From assembly GCF_036345175.1 (NCBI RefSeq), contig NZ_CP107780.1, forward strand, positions 5,952,001-6,016,000: DNA of 64,000 bases, given 5' to 3'. Under the pieces are notes generated by a model. The model ran no database searches. It saw only the letters and a program-made list of their open reading frames with translations, and had not been told where the DNA came from. Source of the DNA: Streptomyces sp. NBC_00576. Its GTDB lineage: Bacteria; Actinomycetota; Actinomycetes; Streptomycetales; Streptomycetaceae. A program made the translations under genes and the position numbers. Below are positions 7,785 to 16,092 of the stretch, one piece after another (position 1 is the stretch's first letter; the number at the start of each line of letters is the position of its first letter).

Positions 7785-8936
7785 TCATCTGCGGCCGAGG
7801 TAGACCCGCAACGCCCGTTGCAGCATCCTGCCCTGGCTGCCCACCGGTAGTTCCCACTCCCCGAGGTACTCCACGGGCCGGCCGCCGGCCCCCGTCTTGA
7901 AGTGGAGCCGGCCGAGGAGGCGGTCCTCGGTGAGGGCCGGGGTGATGGAGCGCAGGTCGTACGTCTCGACGCCGGACGCCCGCGCATCGCACAGCATGCG
8001 CCACAACAGCGCGCTGCTGGGCCGGAGTTGGCGTCCCCGACGGCCGGAGGCGGGGTACGAGTGCCAGGCCCGGGAGCCGACGTTGATCATGAGGGCTCCG
8101 GAGAGGACCTCGCTCTCGTACTCCGCGACGTAGAGGCGGAGCCGGTCGTCGTCCTCGGCGTTCAGGGCCTGCCACATGCGCCGGAAGTAGTCCAACGGGC
8201 GTGCCTTGAAGCCGTCGTGGGCGGCGGTCGCGGTGTACAGGCGGTGGAACTCGGGCAGGTCGGCGTCCGACACCCACGAGACCCGGACGTCTGCCGACTC
8301 GGAGGTGCGCAGGGACTGTTCCCAGTGCGGGGCGAGGGCGGCGCGAAGGTCGGCCTCCGAGCGGCCGGCCAACGGGATGTGGCAGCCGTAGCGCGGCTGG
8401 CCGAGGCCGAAACCGTTGCCGTCGACCTCGTCGCACGGTCGCCATCCGAGCCGCCGCAGCCGCTCCGCGGCGTCGAGCGCGTGGCCGTCGATGCCGGCGG
8501 CGGGCAGCTCGCGCAGATGCCGTACGCCGGGGTCGGCGAGGCCCGCCGTCACGGTGGCCGCGTCCCAGTGACGTACGACCAGGGGCGGCCCTATCCGTAC
8601 CGAGAACGCCCCGATCCGCTCAAGATGGGCGACGAGCGGGTCCAGCCAGCGCTCCAGACGCGGGGTCCGCCAGTCGATCGCGGGCCCGTCGGGTAGGTAC
8701 GCGAGGTAGCGCCGCGCCCCGGGCAGCGGCCGGTACAGGACGAGCGCCGCCGCGACCATCGCGTCGTCCACCGCTTGGTTGGTCGCCTCGCCTTCGAACC
8801 AGCCGATGCTCTCCGGCAGCCAGTCGGGCTTCACGCCACCCCACTCGGGGATCTGGAGGTGGCTCGCGTCGGGATGCTGCCGCAGATGGGCCAGATGCTC
8901 CTCGCGAGTGATCTCCCGCACGTACAGGCTGCTCAT
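7785..8936 (-). CDS. FemAB/FemX-like aminoacyltransferase (GNAT fold)
   Basis: 383 residues. The ATG at 8936 has AGGAG ten bases upstream, which decides it over an in-frame codon 30 bases earlier. The protein has two GNAT-like halves, with SHLQIPEWGGVKPDW near the N-terminus and a second half containing FHRLYTATAAHDGFKARPLDYFRRM and the SALLWRMLCDARASGVETYDLR core. These match FemX/FemAB-type enzymes, which transfer amino acids from aminoacyl-tRNA to lipid-II stem peptides. In Streptomyces the cross-bridge is a single Gly, so a role in bridge formation or in modifying another aminoacylated substrate is plausible. It is divergent from the P450 gene. The exact substrate is unknown. Confidence 0.8.
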   Translation of the reverse strand: MSSLYVREITREEHLAHLRQHPDASHLQIPEWGGVKPDWLPESIGWFEGEATNQAVDDAMVAAALVLYRPLPGARRYLAYLPDGPAIDWRTPRLERWLDPLVAHLERIGAFSVRIGPPLVVRHWDAATVTAGLADPGVRHLRELPAAGIDGHALDAAERLRRLGWRPCDEVDGNGFGLGQPRYGCHIPLAGRSEADLRAALAPHWEQSLRTSESADVRVSWVSDADLPEFHRLYTATAAHDGFKARPLDYFRRMWQALNAEDDDRLRLYVAEYESEVLSGALMINVGSRAWHSYPASGRRGRQLRPSSALLWRMLCDARASGVETYDLRSITPALTEDRLLGRLHFKTGAGGRPVEYLGEWELPVGSQGRMLQRALRVYLGRR

Positions 8937-9102
8937 GGGTGGGGTACTCCTGTTCGGGGCGGCCACCGTAAGCCCGGGATCACCGGGCAGGTCAAGAGTT
9001 CACGGCAGTGAACTGCGCCCACACGAACTCCGGCTGTCGGCAGCCCGCCGTACGGTGAGACGTCCCTGGTCAGATGGGGGCGGCTCGGGCTAGCGTCCGT
9101 GC

Positions 9103-10320
9103 ATGGCAGCTGCTTCCGACCTCGCTTTCGACCCCTGGGACCCGGCGTTCGTCGCGGATCCGTACCCCGCGTACGCCGAACTGCGCGCCCGGGGACGGGT
9201 CGTGTACTACGAACCCACGAACCAGTGGCTGGTCCCGCACCACGCGGACGTCTCGACGCTGCTGCGTGACCGCCGCCTCGGCCGGACCTACCAGCACCGC
9301 TTCACCCACGAGGACTTCGGCCGCACGGCACCCCCGCCGGAACACGAGCCGTTCCACACCCTCAACGACCACGGCATGCTTGACCTGGAGCCGCCGGACC
9401 ACACGCGGATCCGCCGCCTGGTGTCGAAGGCGTTCACTCCGCGCACGGTGGAGGGCCTGAAGCCGTACGTGGAGCAGCTGGCGGGCGAGCTGGTGTCGGC
9501 GCTGGTGAAGGCGGGCGGCGGCGACCTGCTCACGGACGTGGCGGAGCCGCTGCCGGTCGCGGTGATCGCGGAGATGCTGGGCATCCCGGAGAGCGACCGG
9601 GCCCCGCTCCGCCCCTGGTCGGCGGACATCTGCGGCATGTACGAGCTGAGCCCGTCCGAGGAGACGGCGGCGAAGGCGGTACGGGCGTCGGAGGAGTTCA
9701 CGGAGTATCTGCGGCAGCTGATCGCGGCCCGCCGCAAGGAGCCCGGCGAGGACCTGATCTCGGGCCTGATCGCCGCGTACGACGAGGGCGACCGCCTGAC
9801 CGAACAGGAAATGATCTCGACGTGCGTGCTCCTGCTCAACGCGGGCCACGAGGCGACGGTCAACGCGACGGTGAACGGCTGGTGGGCGCTGTTCCGCAAC
9901 CCGGGGCAACTGGCGGCTCTGCGTGCGGATCGCTCCCTGATCCCCTCGGCTGTCGAGGAGCTGATGCGGTACGACACCCCGCTCCAGCTCTTCGAGCGCT
10001 GGGTGCTGGACGACATCGAGATCGACGGGATGGTGATCCCGCGGGGGAGTGAGGTGGCGCTCCTCTTCGGCTCGGCCAACCATGATGCGGAGGTGTTCGC
10101 CGATCCCGGGGCGCTGGACCTGACGCGGACGGAGAACCCGCACATTTCGTTCAGTGCGGGGATCCACTACTGCATCGGCGCTCCGCTGGCCCGGATCGAG
10201 CTGGCGGCGTCGATGGGGGCGCTGCTGGAGGGGGCGCCGACGCTGAGGTTGGCGGCGGAGCCTGCCCGGAAGCCGAACTTCGTGATCAGGGGGCTGGAGG
10301 GGCTGCGCGTCGAGCTGTGA
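9103..10320 (+). CDS. Cytochrome P450
   Basis: 405 residues, the usual length for soluble bacterial P450s. The I-helix has LLNAGHEATVN (the AGxxT-type oxygen-activation site). The K-helix ExxR is in SAVEELMRYD. The heme loop is FSAGIHYCIGAPLARIE, with the Cys ligand at residue 357. An HxxxR motif (HTRIR) lies in the C-helix. No ferredoxin or ferredoxin reductase gene is adjacent, so electrons must come from partners elsewhere. It is divergent from the FemAB-like gene and not embedded in an obvious biosynthetic cluster. It resembles CYP107-type enzymes, but subfamily and substrate cannot be told from motifs. Confidence 0.93.
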   Translation: MAAASDLAFDPWDPAFVADPYPAYAELRARGRVVYYEPTNQWLVPHHADVSTLLRDRRLGRTYQHRFTHEDFGRTAPPPEHEPFHTLNDHGMLDLEPPDHTRIRRLVSKAFTPRTVEGLKPYVEQLAGELVSALVKAGGGDLLTDVAEPLPVAVIAEMLGIPESDRAPLRPWSADICGMYELSPSEETAAKAVRASEEFTEYLRQLIAARRKEPGEDLISGLIAAYDEGDRLTEQEMISTCVLLLNAGHEATVNATVNGWWALFRNPGQLAALRADRSLIPSAVEELMRYDTPLQLFERWVLDDIEIDGMVIPRGSEVALLFGSANHDAEVFADPGALDLTRTENPHISFSAGIHYCIGAPLARIELAASMGALLEGAPTLRLAAEPARKPNFVIRGLEGLRVEL

Positions 10321-10606
10321 GTCGAGCCCTGAGCCGGGACCTGCACCGGGATCGGATGCCCCGCAGGACCGCCCAGACTCCCAGGCCGCCGGCGGTGCCG
10401 GCGAGGGTCAGCAACGGGAGTTCGGCGTAGAGGACGCTCCAGTCGGGTCCCTGCTCGAAGCGACGGACCCGCCCCTGCGCCCTGATGGCCCACACGACCA
10501 GCCCGACGCCCGCCCCGAGGACGGCGGTCAGACATCCTGCGGCGGCCTGTGCGCGTTGTCCCATGCTTGCGAGGGACGCGGCCGCGCGGCCGAAGGTTCC
10601 CGTCAC
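10286..10606 (-). CDS. Small membrane protein, unknown function
   Basis: 106 residues from a GTG that overlaps the TGA of the upstream gene (GTGA), which points to translational coupling; a TTG three bases earlier is possible. Two hydrophobic segments (CLTAVLGAGVGLVVWAI and LLTLAGTAGGLGVWAVL) flank a charged loop, giving a two-helix membrane protein with a basic C-terminus. Its last 35 bp overlap the 3' end of the convergent P450 gene. It is third in a minus-strand operon after the ATP-binding protein and a small hypothetical. I do not recognise the family. Confidence 0.6.
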   Translation of the reverse strand: MTGTFGRAAASLASMGQRAQAAAGCLTAVLGAGVGLVVWAIRAQGRVRRFEQGPDWSVLYAELPLLTLAGTAGGLGVWAVLRGIRSRCRSRLRARLTARRAAPPAP

Positions 10607-10929
10607 CAACTCCCTTGCGGGTACGGCTTCTTGATCTCCTCGGCTTGGAGTACGTAGAGGCGTACGACGTTGTCGGTCGTCGTCCAGTTCGGGGGTCGGG
10701 GTGGTGGTGGTTGCTGCCAGCAGTCCTCGTCGGGGAGGAGCAGGTCGGTCGGGTTCTTGTGCCGGTGCCAGCGTCGCCAGCGGGCGTCGCGGGGGCTGGG
10801 CAGCGTCCAGACGTACGGGTCCGGGGTGCGTGGTGGCTGGGTGAGTTCGGGTGGGGCTGGTGGGCTTGGTGGGCGGGGGCGGAGTGCGGCGGCCAGTTGG
10901 GTGACCAGTCGGGCCGTCAACCGGAACAT
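10603..10929 (-). CDS. Conserved Streptomyces small protein, unknown function
   Basis: 108 residues from an ATG at 10929 lying just inside the end of the upstream ATP-binding gene. It is rich in Pro, Trp and Arg (PPRTPDPYVW, RWRRWHRHKNPTDLLLP, DEDCWQQPPPPRPPNW), with no membrane helix. Proteins with this Trp/Pro pattern recur in Streptomyces next to an ATP-binding anti-sigma-like protein and an XRE regulator, which is the context here. Function unknown; the operon suggests it works with the ATPase. Confidence 0.65.
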   Translation of the reverse strand: MFRLTARLVTQLAAALRPRPPSPPAPPELTQPPRTPDPYVWTLPSPRDARWRRWHRHKNPTDLLLPDEDCWQQPPPPRPPNWTTTDNVVRLYVLQAEEIKKPYPQGSW

Positions 10930-11366
10930 GCGGGGGCGACTTCCGGCAGCGGGAAGGTGGCCCAGGAGCACTTGGTGAACCGGCGCAGGTCGCATCCCCA
11001 TTGGCTGGTCAGGGCTGCGATGACTGCCAACCCGCGCCCGTCCTCGTCCTGTTGGCCAGCGGCACGCGGTGCGGGAAGCCGTTCCTTGTCGGGGTCGGAG
11101 ACCTCCAGCAGCAGTTGGTCGCTTTGGAGGGTGAGGGTCACCTCGATCAGGGCGAAGGTCACTTCGCAGTGCCGTACGGAGTTGCTTACGAACTCCGTGG
11201 CCACGAGGGCGACGTCGGTGGCGAGTTCGGTGGGCAGGCCCCAGTCGGCGAGGGCTTTGCGGACCTGGGCGCGGGCGTCGGGGACGTTTCTGGGGTGCTT
11301 GGGGAGGCGGAAGGTGGTGGCTTGGTGGGACTCGGGGCGGGGCTGGAGTGAGGTGGGTTCGGGCAT
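10917..11366 (-). CDS. ATP-binding protein, anti-sigma-factor-like (HATPase_c/RsbW type)
   Basis: 149 residues. The ATG at 11366 has AGGAGG nine bases upstream. It has the GHKL ATPase fold of RsbW-like proteins: an N-box in ATEFVSNSVRHC, a G1-type LLLEVSD, and a G2-type DEDGRGLAVI. Such proteins bind anti-sigma-factor antagonists or sigma factors and may phosphorylate the former. Dozens occur in Streptomyces, commonly divergent from an XRE-DUF397 pair as here (XRE starts at 11541). It heads a short operon with two small genes downstream. The partner sigma factor cannot be named. Confidence 0.85.
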   Translation of the reverse strand: MPEPTSLQPRPESHQATTFRLPKHPRNVPDARAQVRKALADWGLPTELATDVALVATEFVSNSVRHCEVTFALIEVTLTLQSDQLLLEVSDPDKERLPAPRAAGQQDEDGRGLAVIAALTSQWGCDLRRFTKCSWATFPLPEVAPACSG

Positions 11367-11540
11367 GGCGGAGTACCTCCTGACGCTCGATTGTCGTCGC
11401 GCTCTGTAGTGGAGCGTGTGCACTGAGGTTAGGGCCGCAAGAGAAATATCCGCAAGCTAAAAGCTCGCATGTATGCGGTATTACTAATGTGCGACGCCCG
11501 TGCTGCCCTACAGTGGGCTTGCGATGGAGAGGGGTTTGGG

Positions 11541-12410
11541 ATGCCCGCAGGGGGACGACCGACCGTGCGCAGCAGGCGACTTGGGGCGGCGCTCAGGAGG
11601 TATCGGCTGGCGGCCGGGCTCGACCAGCCGCAAGCAGCTGAGGTGATTGCTGCACACCAGACCAGGGTCAGCCGCATCGAGACAGGACACGTCATCGCTC
11701 GCCCCATCGAGATTCGGGCGATGCTAAAGGCGTACGGCGCCGACGAACCCGAAGTGCGCGTGAAACTGGAGGAGTTGGCCAAACAGTCGAACCGGCGTGG
11801 CTGGTGGCTCGAACATGCCGCGCACCTGCGTCCGGACTACCTCGACCACATCGCGCTGGAGGACGACGCCACATACATCCGTGAGTGGCAGCCGGTCCTG
11901 GTGCCGGGGCTCCTGCAGATTCCGGCCTACACGGAGGGGAACATTGCGGCCGACCCCAACTACGTTGCCCCAGAACTGGTCGCTGACCTGCTGAAGGTGC
12001 GAAAGGTGAGGCAGGCCAAGATCGAGGAGGGCGGCGCAACGTACAGCGCCATCCTCTGGGAAGGCGTCATCACACACCCCTTGGTGAGCACCGAGGTTCA
12101 CCGGGACCAGTTGTCCGCGATCCTGGAGATCGGGAAGCGGAAGAACGTCACCGTGCAGGTACTGCCGTTCAGCGCGGGCGCGCTGGCCGCCCTGACCTCT
12201 GCCTTCTCCACCTTCAGCTTCGACGCGGAACCAACAGTCGAAGCCGTGACCCTGGAGAACCTGCGGGGCACATCGGTCCTCGAAGGGCCCGAGGATCTAA
12301 CCGCTTACGCCAACGCGTACGACCTACTACGCTCGGCAGCACTGGCACCGGACGCGAGTACGAGGCTCATCCGGCGTGTACTGCGGACCACCAAGGAAGA
12401 CACATCGTGA
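11541..12410 (+). CDS. XRE-family regulator with C-terminal DUF5753-type domain
   Basis: 289 residues. The start MPAGGRPTVRSRRLG follows a purine-rich GAGAGGGG stretch; longer in-frame starts lack support. An N-terminal Cro/C1 HTH (residues about 12-65: LGAALRRYRLAAGLDQPQAA, then HQTRVSRIETG) is followed by the long domain typical of Streptomyces XRE proteins (WQPVLVPGLLQIPAYT, then VQVLPFSAGA). Its TGA overlaps the GTG of the DUF397 gene, the standard arrangement for these pairs. It is divergent from the anti-sigma-like ATPase. Members of this group are linked to development and antibiotic control (WhiJ-like), but the target here is unknown. Confidence 0.88.
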   Translation: MPAGGRPTVRSRRLGAALRRYRLAAGLDQPQAAEVIAAHQTRVSRIETGHVIARPIEIRAMLKAYGADEPEVRVKLEELAKQSNRRGWWLEHAAHLRPDYLDHIALEDDATYIREWQPVLVPGLLQIPAYTEGNIAADPNYVAPELVADLLKVRKVRQAKIEEGGATYSAILWEGVITHPLVSTEVHRDQLSAILEIGKRKNVTVQVLPFSAGALAALTSAFSTFSFDAEPTVEAVTLENLRGTSVLEGPEDLTAYANAYDLLRSAALAPDASTRLIRRVLRTTKEDTS

Positions 12411-12616
12411 CCGAGGTTGTAGGCCCCTTCCGGAAGTCATCGCACTCTGGGACACAGAGCAACTGCGTCGAGGTCGCCGACACCGTCACCGGCGGCCGAG
12501 CCGTACGCGACAGCAAGAACCAGAGCGGACCCGTGCTCACCTTCGCACTCGGCGGCTGGCAGACGTTCCTGACAGGCACTAAGTCCGGGGAGTTCGGCCA
12601 CTCCGCGCAGGGCTGA
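12407..12616 (+). CDS. DUF397 protein (partner of the XRE regulator)
   Basis: 69 residues from a GTG overlapping the XRE stop codon. It shows the full DUF397 pattern: FRKSSHSGTQSNCVEVAD, then RAVRDSKN, then LTFALGGWQTFL. DUF397 proteins are thought to antagonise or modulate the adjacent XRE regulator (known family behaviour, not shown here). A decayed second copy lies just downstream at 12640-12755, so the pair may once have had two DUF397 genes. Confidence 0.88.
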   Translation: MTEVVGPFRKSSHSGTQSNCVEVADTVTGGRAVRDSKNQSGPVLTFALGGWQTFLTGTKSGEFGHSAQG

Positions 12617-13004
12617 CCTTCATGTAAGCGGGACCATAGTCGTCGTTCTCCGGGACGGAGAGCAACTGTGTCGAGGTCGCCGACACCGCCATCGGTGGTC
12701 GCGCCGTAGGAGCCAGCAAGGACCAGACGGATCGGTGCTCACCTTGCATCCCCGGCGGCCGGCCACCCTCCCAGCTGGGTGTTGTTCCCGCCAAGGGCGA
12801 CCGGCAGACTGCGATATGGGTTTTCGGTCGACGATCCGTCATGCGGCGTTCGATCCATCCCACCCGGTGGCCATGCCGGTGACCTGCGACGATCAGAAGA
12901 ACTGAGACGCTGAAACGTCGAGGATCTCGGTTGGCCTGGTCCCAGGTGTACGGATCACTGTTCTCAACTGATCTGGTCTGCCTCCACAGCTTCGCAAGGG
13001 CTGG
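12617..13004. other. 388-bp gap with a decayed DUF397 copy
   Basis: The first third carries the DUF397 remnant described separately. The rest, up to the end of the DUF6461 gene, shows no convincing gene on either strand. Codon bias is weak in all frames. Confidence 0.6.
12640..12755 (+). pseudogene. Decayed tandem copy of DUF397
   Basis: One frame reads SFSGTESNCVEVADTAIGGR and then AVGASKDQTD. It is nearly identical to the intact DUF397 protein 200 bp upstream (SHSGTQSNCVEVADTVTGGR), with strong nucleotide identity. The frame then slips and the usual GPVLTF ending survives only in another frame. The N-terminus lacks a start. This is a tandem duplicate that has decayed. Confidence 0.75.
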
Positions 13005-13631
13005 TCACTTGATCTCTGCGCTGCCGCAGACGAAGACAGTGTCCTGGAGATGGGCCGGCATGAGGCGGATCTGCGTGAGGTGCTCGGCGAGGGCGAAGGC
13101 CGCTGGGATGGCCCGGTCGGTGTCGAGATCGTCAGTCGTGGTGGGCTCTTCTGGGAACTCGAAGCCGAGCCGGCGGATGACATCCAGGAGCTCATCCGGG
13201 CGGGATCCATTGAGGTAGCCGGCGTCACGGAGGTCGAACTGAAGGCGCCGGTCCGTGTTCTCGGCCCAGAGGAACGAGCCGTCATTGTTGGCGTTGCTGT
13301 TGTCGTAGTGGGAGATCCAGCGGGTGCCCAGCGAGGCCGGCAGCGCCTTCTCCTCGTTGACGCCGTGCCAGCCGTTGGGCTCAACCATGAGGGTCCACGG
13401 GCCGATTGAGGTCATGCCGAACAGTGTCCGCGTGCCGCTGAACGGGGCGTAGAAGTCATAGGCGGCTTCGACCAGTTCCGGGATTCCGGTATGCGCGGGT
13501 TCGGCCTGGCCTCCAAGCCGACGTAGCAGCTCCACTGGGGAGACCCCGTGGACGAGGGTGATGCAGTAGGCCTCTGCTAGGTCCGGGAAACGTTCCTCGA
13601 ACCACAGGTAGTCGGTGGTATTAGCCGTCAT
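13005..13631 (-). CDS. DUF6461-family protein
   Basis: 208 residues from the ATG at 13631. It begins with the family signature WFEERFPDLAEAYCITLVHG then SPVELLRRLGG, followed by a beta-rich middle (IGPWTLMVEPNGWHGV, WISHYDNSNANNDGSFLWAE) and an acidic C-terminal part. Proteins of this kind are widespread in Streptomyces, often near toxin or immunity-like genes, and have no known activity. No signal peptide or membrane helix is visible. It stands alone on the minus strand in the accessory block. Confidence 0.7.
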   Translation of the reverse strand: MTANTTDYLWFEERFPDLAEAYCITLVHGVSPVELLRRLGGQAEPAHTGIPELVEAAYDFYAPFSGTRTLFGMTSIGPWTLMVEPNGWHGVNEEKALPASLGTRWISHYDNSNANNDGSFLWAENTDRRLQFDLRDAGYLNGSRPDELLDVIRRLGFEFPEEPTTTDDLDTDRAIPAAFALAEHLTQIRLMPAHLQDTVFVCGSAEIK

Positions 13632-13822
13632 GCCCGTGATCCTCACTCATGCCTCTGACAACTCATGAGTTCCCGCCGTCACGGTGCACGGTTGGCGAAG
13701 TCCCGCTACTTACCGAGACCTGTACGAGACGTCGCTGCGGCTGTCACAGCGACCTGACAGGTCGGGGGGCGGGTTCTTCGTCTCGGTCCATGGGGCCTGA
13801 ACGCGGACAGGTTCGCGGCGCC

Positions 13823-14251
13823 TCAGTCGATACAGAACTCGTTGCCCTCGATGTCCTGCATCGGGATGCACGAATCATTGCCGTCATACAGCGTTCGCAC
13901 GTGTACCGCGCCGAGCGGGACCAGTCGTGCGCATTCGGCCTCAAGTGCGGCGAGGCGCTCTTCACCCACGAGTCCGGTGCCGACTCGCACGTCAAGATGC
14001 AGCCGGTTCTTGGCTGCCTTCCCTTCGGGGACGCGCTGGAAGTACAGTCTCGGGCCCACACCTGAGGGATCACTGCAGGCGAACCATGAATCCCGCTGCT
14101 CAGGTGGCTGCGAGCGCTTGAAGTCGTCCCAGGTGGCAAACCCCTCCGGTGGCGGCGGTACGACATACCCCAACACCTCGCACCAGAAACGAGCGAGGCG
14201 CTCAGGTTCTGCGCAGTCGAAGGTGACTTGGAACTTCTTGATCGACGTCAT
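13823..14251 (-). CDS. VOC-superfamily (glyoxalase-like) protein
   Basis: 142 residues. The ATG at 14251 starts MTSIKKFQVTFDC, the first beta strand of the glyoxalase fold. The motif CAEPERLARFWCEVLGY, the RLYFQRVPEGKAAKNRLHLDV centre and the terminal MQDIEGNEFCID (metal-ligand Glu position) match the two-module VOC proteins annotated as glyoxalase or bleomycin-resistance-like. The family covers lyases, dioxygenases and drug-binding proteins, so the substrate is open. Isolated gene. Confidence 0.82.
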   Translation of the reverse strand: MTSIKKFQVTFDCAEPERLARFWCEVLGYVVPPPPEGFATWDDFKRSQPPEQRDSWFACSDPSGVGPRLYFQRVPEGKAAKNRLHLDVRVGTGLVGEERLAALEAECARLVPLGAVHVRTLYDGNDSCIPMQDIEGNEFCID

Positions 14252-14394
14252 CGATCCACCATATTGGGGCGTGGCGTTCACCGAGATCCCAGGTTTCATC
14301 GCCGTGCGGGTCGAGGTCTCGCGTGACATGAGTAGGGCCAACCGACCAGACGGCTACCTCGTGATCCTCCCGCACGGTCACGTCGCAGGCTCCC

Positions 14395-14994
14395 TCACCA
14401 AAGCGTCACTATCGTGCGCACGGTCTCCAGGCACAGACGCGTCATCAACTCGGGCTCTTTGAGTAGCTTGCGCAGCAGTCCTTGATCGGGTACGTCGAGA
14501 AGGCGCAGCCGCACGCTCATGTCCGGCTGCTCTGCGCTCGGCAGTGCGATAGTCGTCGACGGCGCGAGCGTCAGCGCCGGGAGACTGGCGGCACCAGAAT
14601 TGCCCTCATCGGCGCTGGGACTGCTCTCGGTAGAGTCGGCCATCTTCTCCGCCCCCGCCTGATGCTGCCGGTCCTCTAGATCTGCTAGGAACCACAGGTT
14701 GTCGAAGGCGATGCTCACCGCGTCGATCTTTTCCGGGTCAGTGTTCCGGACCCTGCTCGCCAGCTCCACCGCAAGAGCATCGACGAGCCCCACTCGCGGC
14801 AACCGCGTGCTGGAGAAGGCATTGTGAATCGTGGCCCGGGAGGCGTACGGGACACCGGTCTGCGCCAGAGCCCCCTCCAGAGACGTAAGCGGTGGGTACT
14901 TCGCGTAAGCGTGCAGCTGGTGGAGGGCGTCGTTGAGGGCGCGGTGTGCCTGCCCTGTCAGTTCGGGTTTCTTAAGCCGTCCTGCGCGTGCCAT
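14395..14994 (-). CDS. Putative DNA-binding protein, HTH-like N-terminus
   Basis: 199 residues from the ATG at 14994. The N-terminal 80 residues include ALNDALHQLHAYAKYPPLTS, then LAQTGVPYASRATIHNAFSS and TRLPRVGLVDALAVELA. This resembles a Cro/C1-like helix-turn-helix in which RATIHNAFS would be the recognition helix, as in several Streptomyces proteins. The remainder is a Ser/Glu-rich linker and a helical C-terminus with no known domain. It faces the small membrane gene at 15180. I would not name a function beyond possible regulation. Confidence 0.55.
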   Translation of the reverse strand: MARAGRLKKPELTGQAHRALNDALHQLHAYAKYPPLTSLEGALAQTGVPYASRATIHNAFSSTRLPRVGLVDALAVELASRVRNTDPEKIDAVSIAFDNLWFLADLEDRQHQAGAEKMADSTESSPSADEGNSGAASLPALTLAPSTTIALPSAEQPDMSVRLRLLDVPDQGLLRKLLKEPELMTRLCLETVRTIVTLW

Positions 14995-15179
14995 GGCCCT
15001 CCCCCGGGCTACGTCCAATAACGTCCAACCCTGTCTCAAGCCTGCGGACAACAGCAAGCCGCAGCAGGTGGCTTCTCATGGCATTTCGGCTCGGCAGCGC
15101 GCCCCCTGAGCGGGTGGAGGCTCCTTTTCACCCGCGGGAGAACCGTCCTGCTCCAGCCAGAAGAAGGAACCGCACTGCC

Positions 15180-15392
15180 ATGATCCTTTTGGTCCTGCTC
15201 GCCCTTGTCATCCTGGCACTGGTTATCCGGAGTGCCATGGAGAAGGCTCCGGAGGGTGATGTCCTTGCGGTCCTCCGCCTCGCCCTGACCGGGATCTTGA
15301 TCCTGGTCCTTACATATGTGGCGATGCGGATCGTGCCGCCGGAGACGGTTCCCGACTTCCTGAACCGCGCGCTCAAGGCGCTCAAGGGCTGA
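15180..15392 (+). CDS. Small two-helix membrane protein
   Basis: 70 residues. AGAAGGA precedes the ATG at 15180. Longer in-frame starts upstream would add a low-complexity basic extension and are less likely. Two hydrophobic helices (ILLVLLALVILALVIRS and LRLALTGILILVLTYVAM) are separated by a short charged loop, and an amphipathic tail (PDFLNRALKALKG) ends the protein. A strong terminator follows 30 bp later, so this is a single-gene transcript. Function unknown. Confidence 0.65.
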   Translation: MILLVLLALVILALVIRSAMEKAPEGDVLAVLRLALTGILILVLTYVAMRIVPPETVPDFLNRALKALKG

Positions 15393-15421
15393 CGTGCGCA
15401 CAGCTTGACGCCCGACAAGGT

Positions 15422-15457
15422 GCCCGCAGCCAGGAAGATTGGCTGCGGGCGCTTTTT
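15422..15457 (+). terminator. Rho-independent terminator
   Basis: An 11-bp perfect stem (GCCCGCAGCCA at 15422-15432 with 15440-15450), a 7-nt loop and a following run of five T form a classical intrinsic terminator 30 bp after the small membrane gene. Confidence 0.9.
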
Positions 15458-16092
15458 GACTTTCTCCGGCGGCCCGAGTGGTACCTGCTGCGGTCGCAGC
15501 GCTGCTCGAGTCCGTCGCCGGGCCGGGGAGCTCAACCTGGGTGGTCGATGGCGGCCCGATACCGTCGCCCAGTACCGCTCAGCACACTCAGCCGCGCGAC
15601 TGGCCCCGCTGAGGCCGAAGCTGAACGACTCGGTTCGTTGCGAAAACGACTTGGCTGAGTGAGACGGGACAGCTGGCTGGCGGGGTTGCGGAAACCCTGG
15701 GCGGCCCAGGCGACCAGGTTGATCACTCGCTTGATGCCTTCGCTCTTCGCCTCGCTGTGGCCGATGGCGATGAACGCGGTGGTCTCGGGCCATCACCGGT
15801 CGAACGTGGTGGCGATCCTGCGGCCCCAGGCGAAGCCCCATCCGTGCCCGTTCGGCCCAACAGCACGCGCCGGCCGGGGCCGTGTCCATAGGGTCGCGGT
15901 GACGGTCCCGCAGCCCACCAGCCCGAATGGCTCATCTTCACGGAAAGCAAGCCTCCAGGACGGTCCAGCACACGCACCTTGACGCCCCGCCTCCCAGAGC
16001 AGCCTCGGCCCCTGGAGAGGACGACGACGCTGCAGGGCCTCGTCCCCGTTCACCGGGGCTGACGAGTTGCGCGGCGCGGAGCACCGCCGGTG
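15458..16092. other. 635-bp gap containing a transposase remnant
   Basis: Apart from the minus-strand ISL3-type fragment at 15655-15795 I see no gene. Weak frames on both strands are interrupted. The region lies between the accessory block and the ABC exporter operon, whose last gene ends at 16093. Confidence 0.6.
15655..15795 (-). pseudogene. Remnant of an ISL3-type (IS204/IS1001/IS1165) DDE transposase
   Basis: The minus strand encodes PETTAFIAIGHSEAKSEGIK then RVINLVAWAAQGFRNPASQL. This matches the C-terminal end of ISL3-type transposases, where the catalytic Glu lies in TxHSNAKSEGxNRVIK and is followed by ARxAYGFRN. Nothing N-terminal to it survives and no inverted repeats were found, so it is a dead 3' fragment. 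Confidence 0.72.

Noticed and set aside
12579..12863. Minus-strand frame opposite the decayed DUF397 copy
   Set aside because: The plus strand explains the similarity to DUF397; the minus frame has no family or ribosome site.
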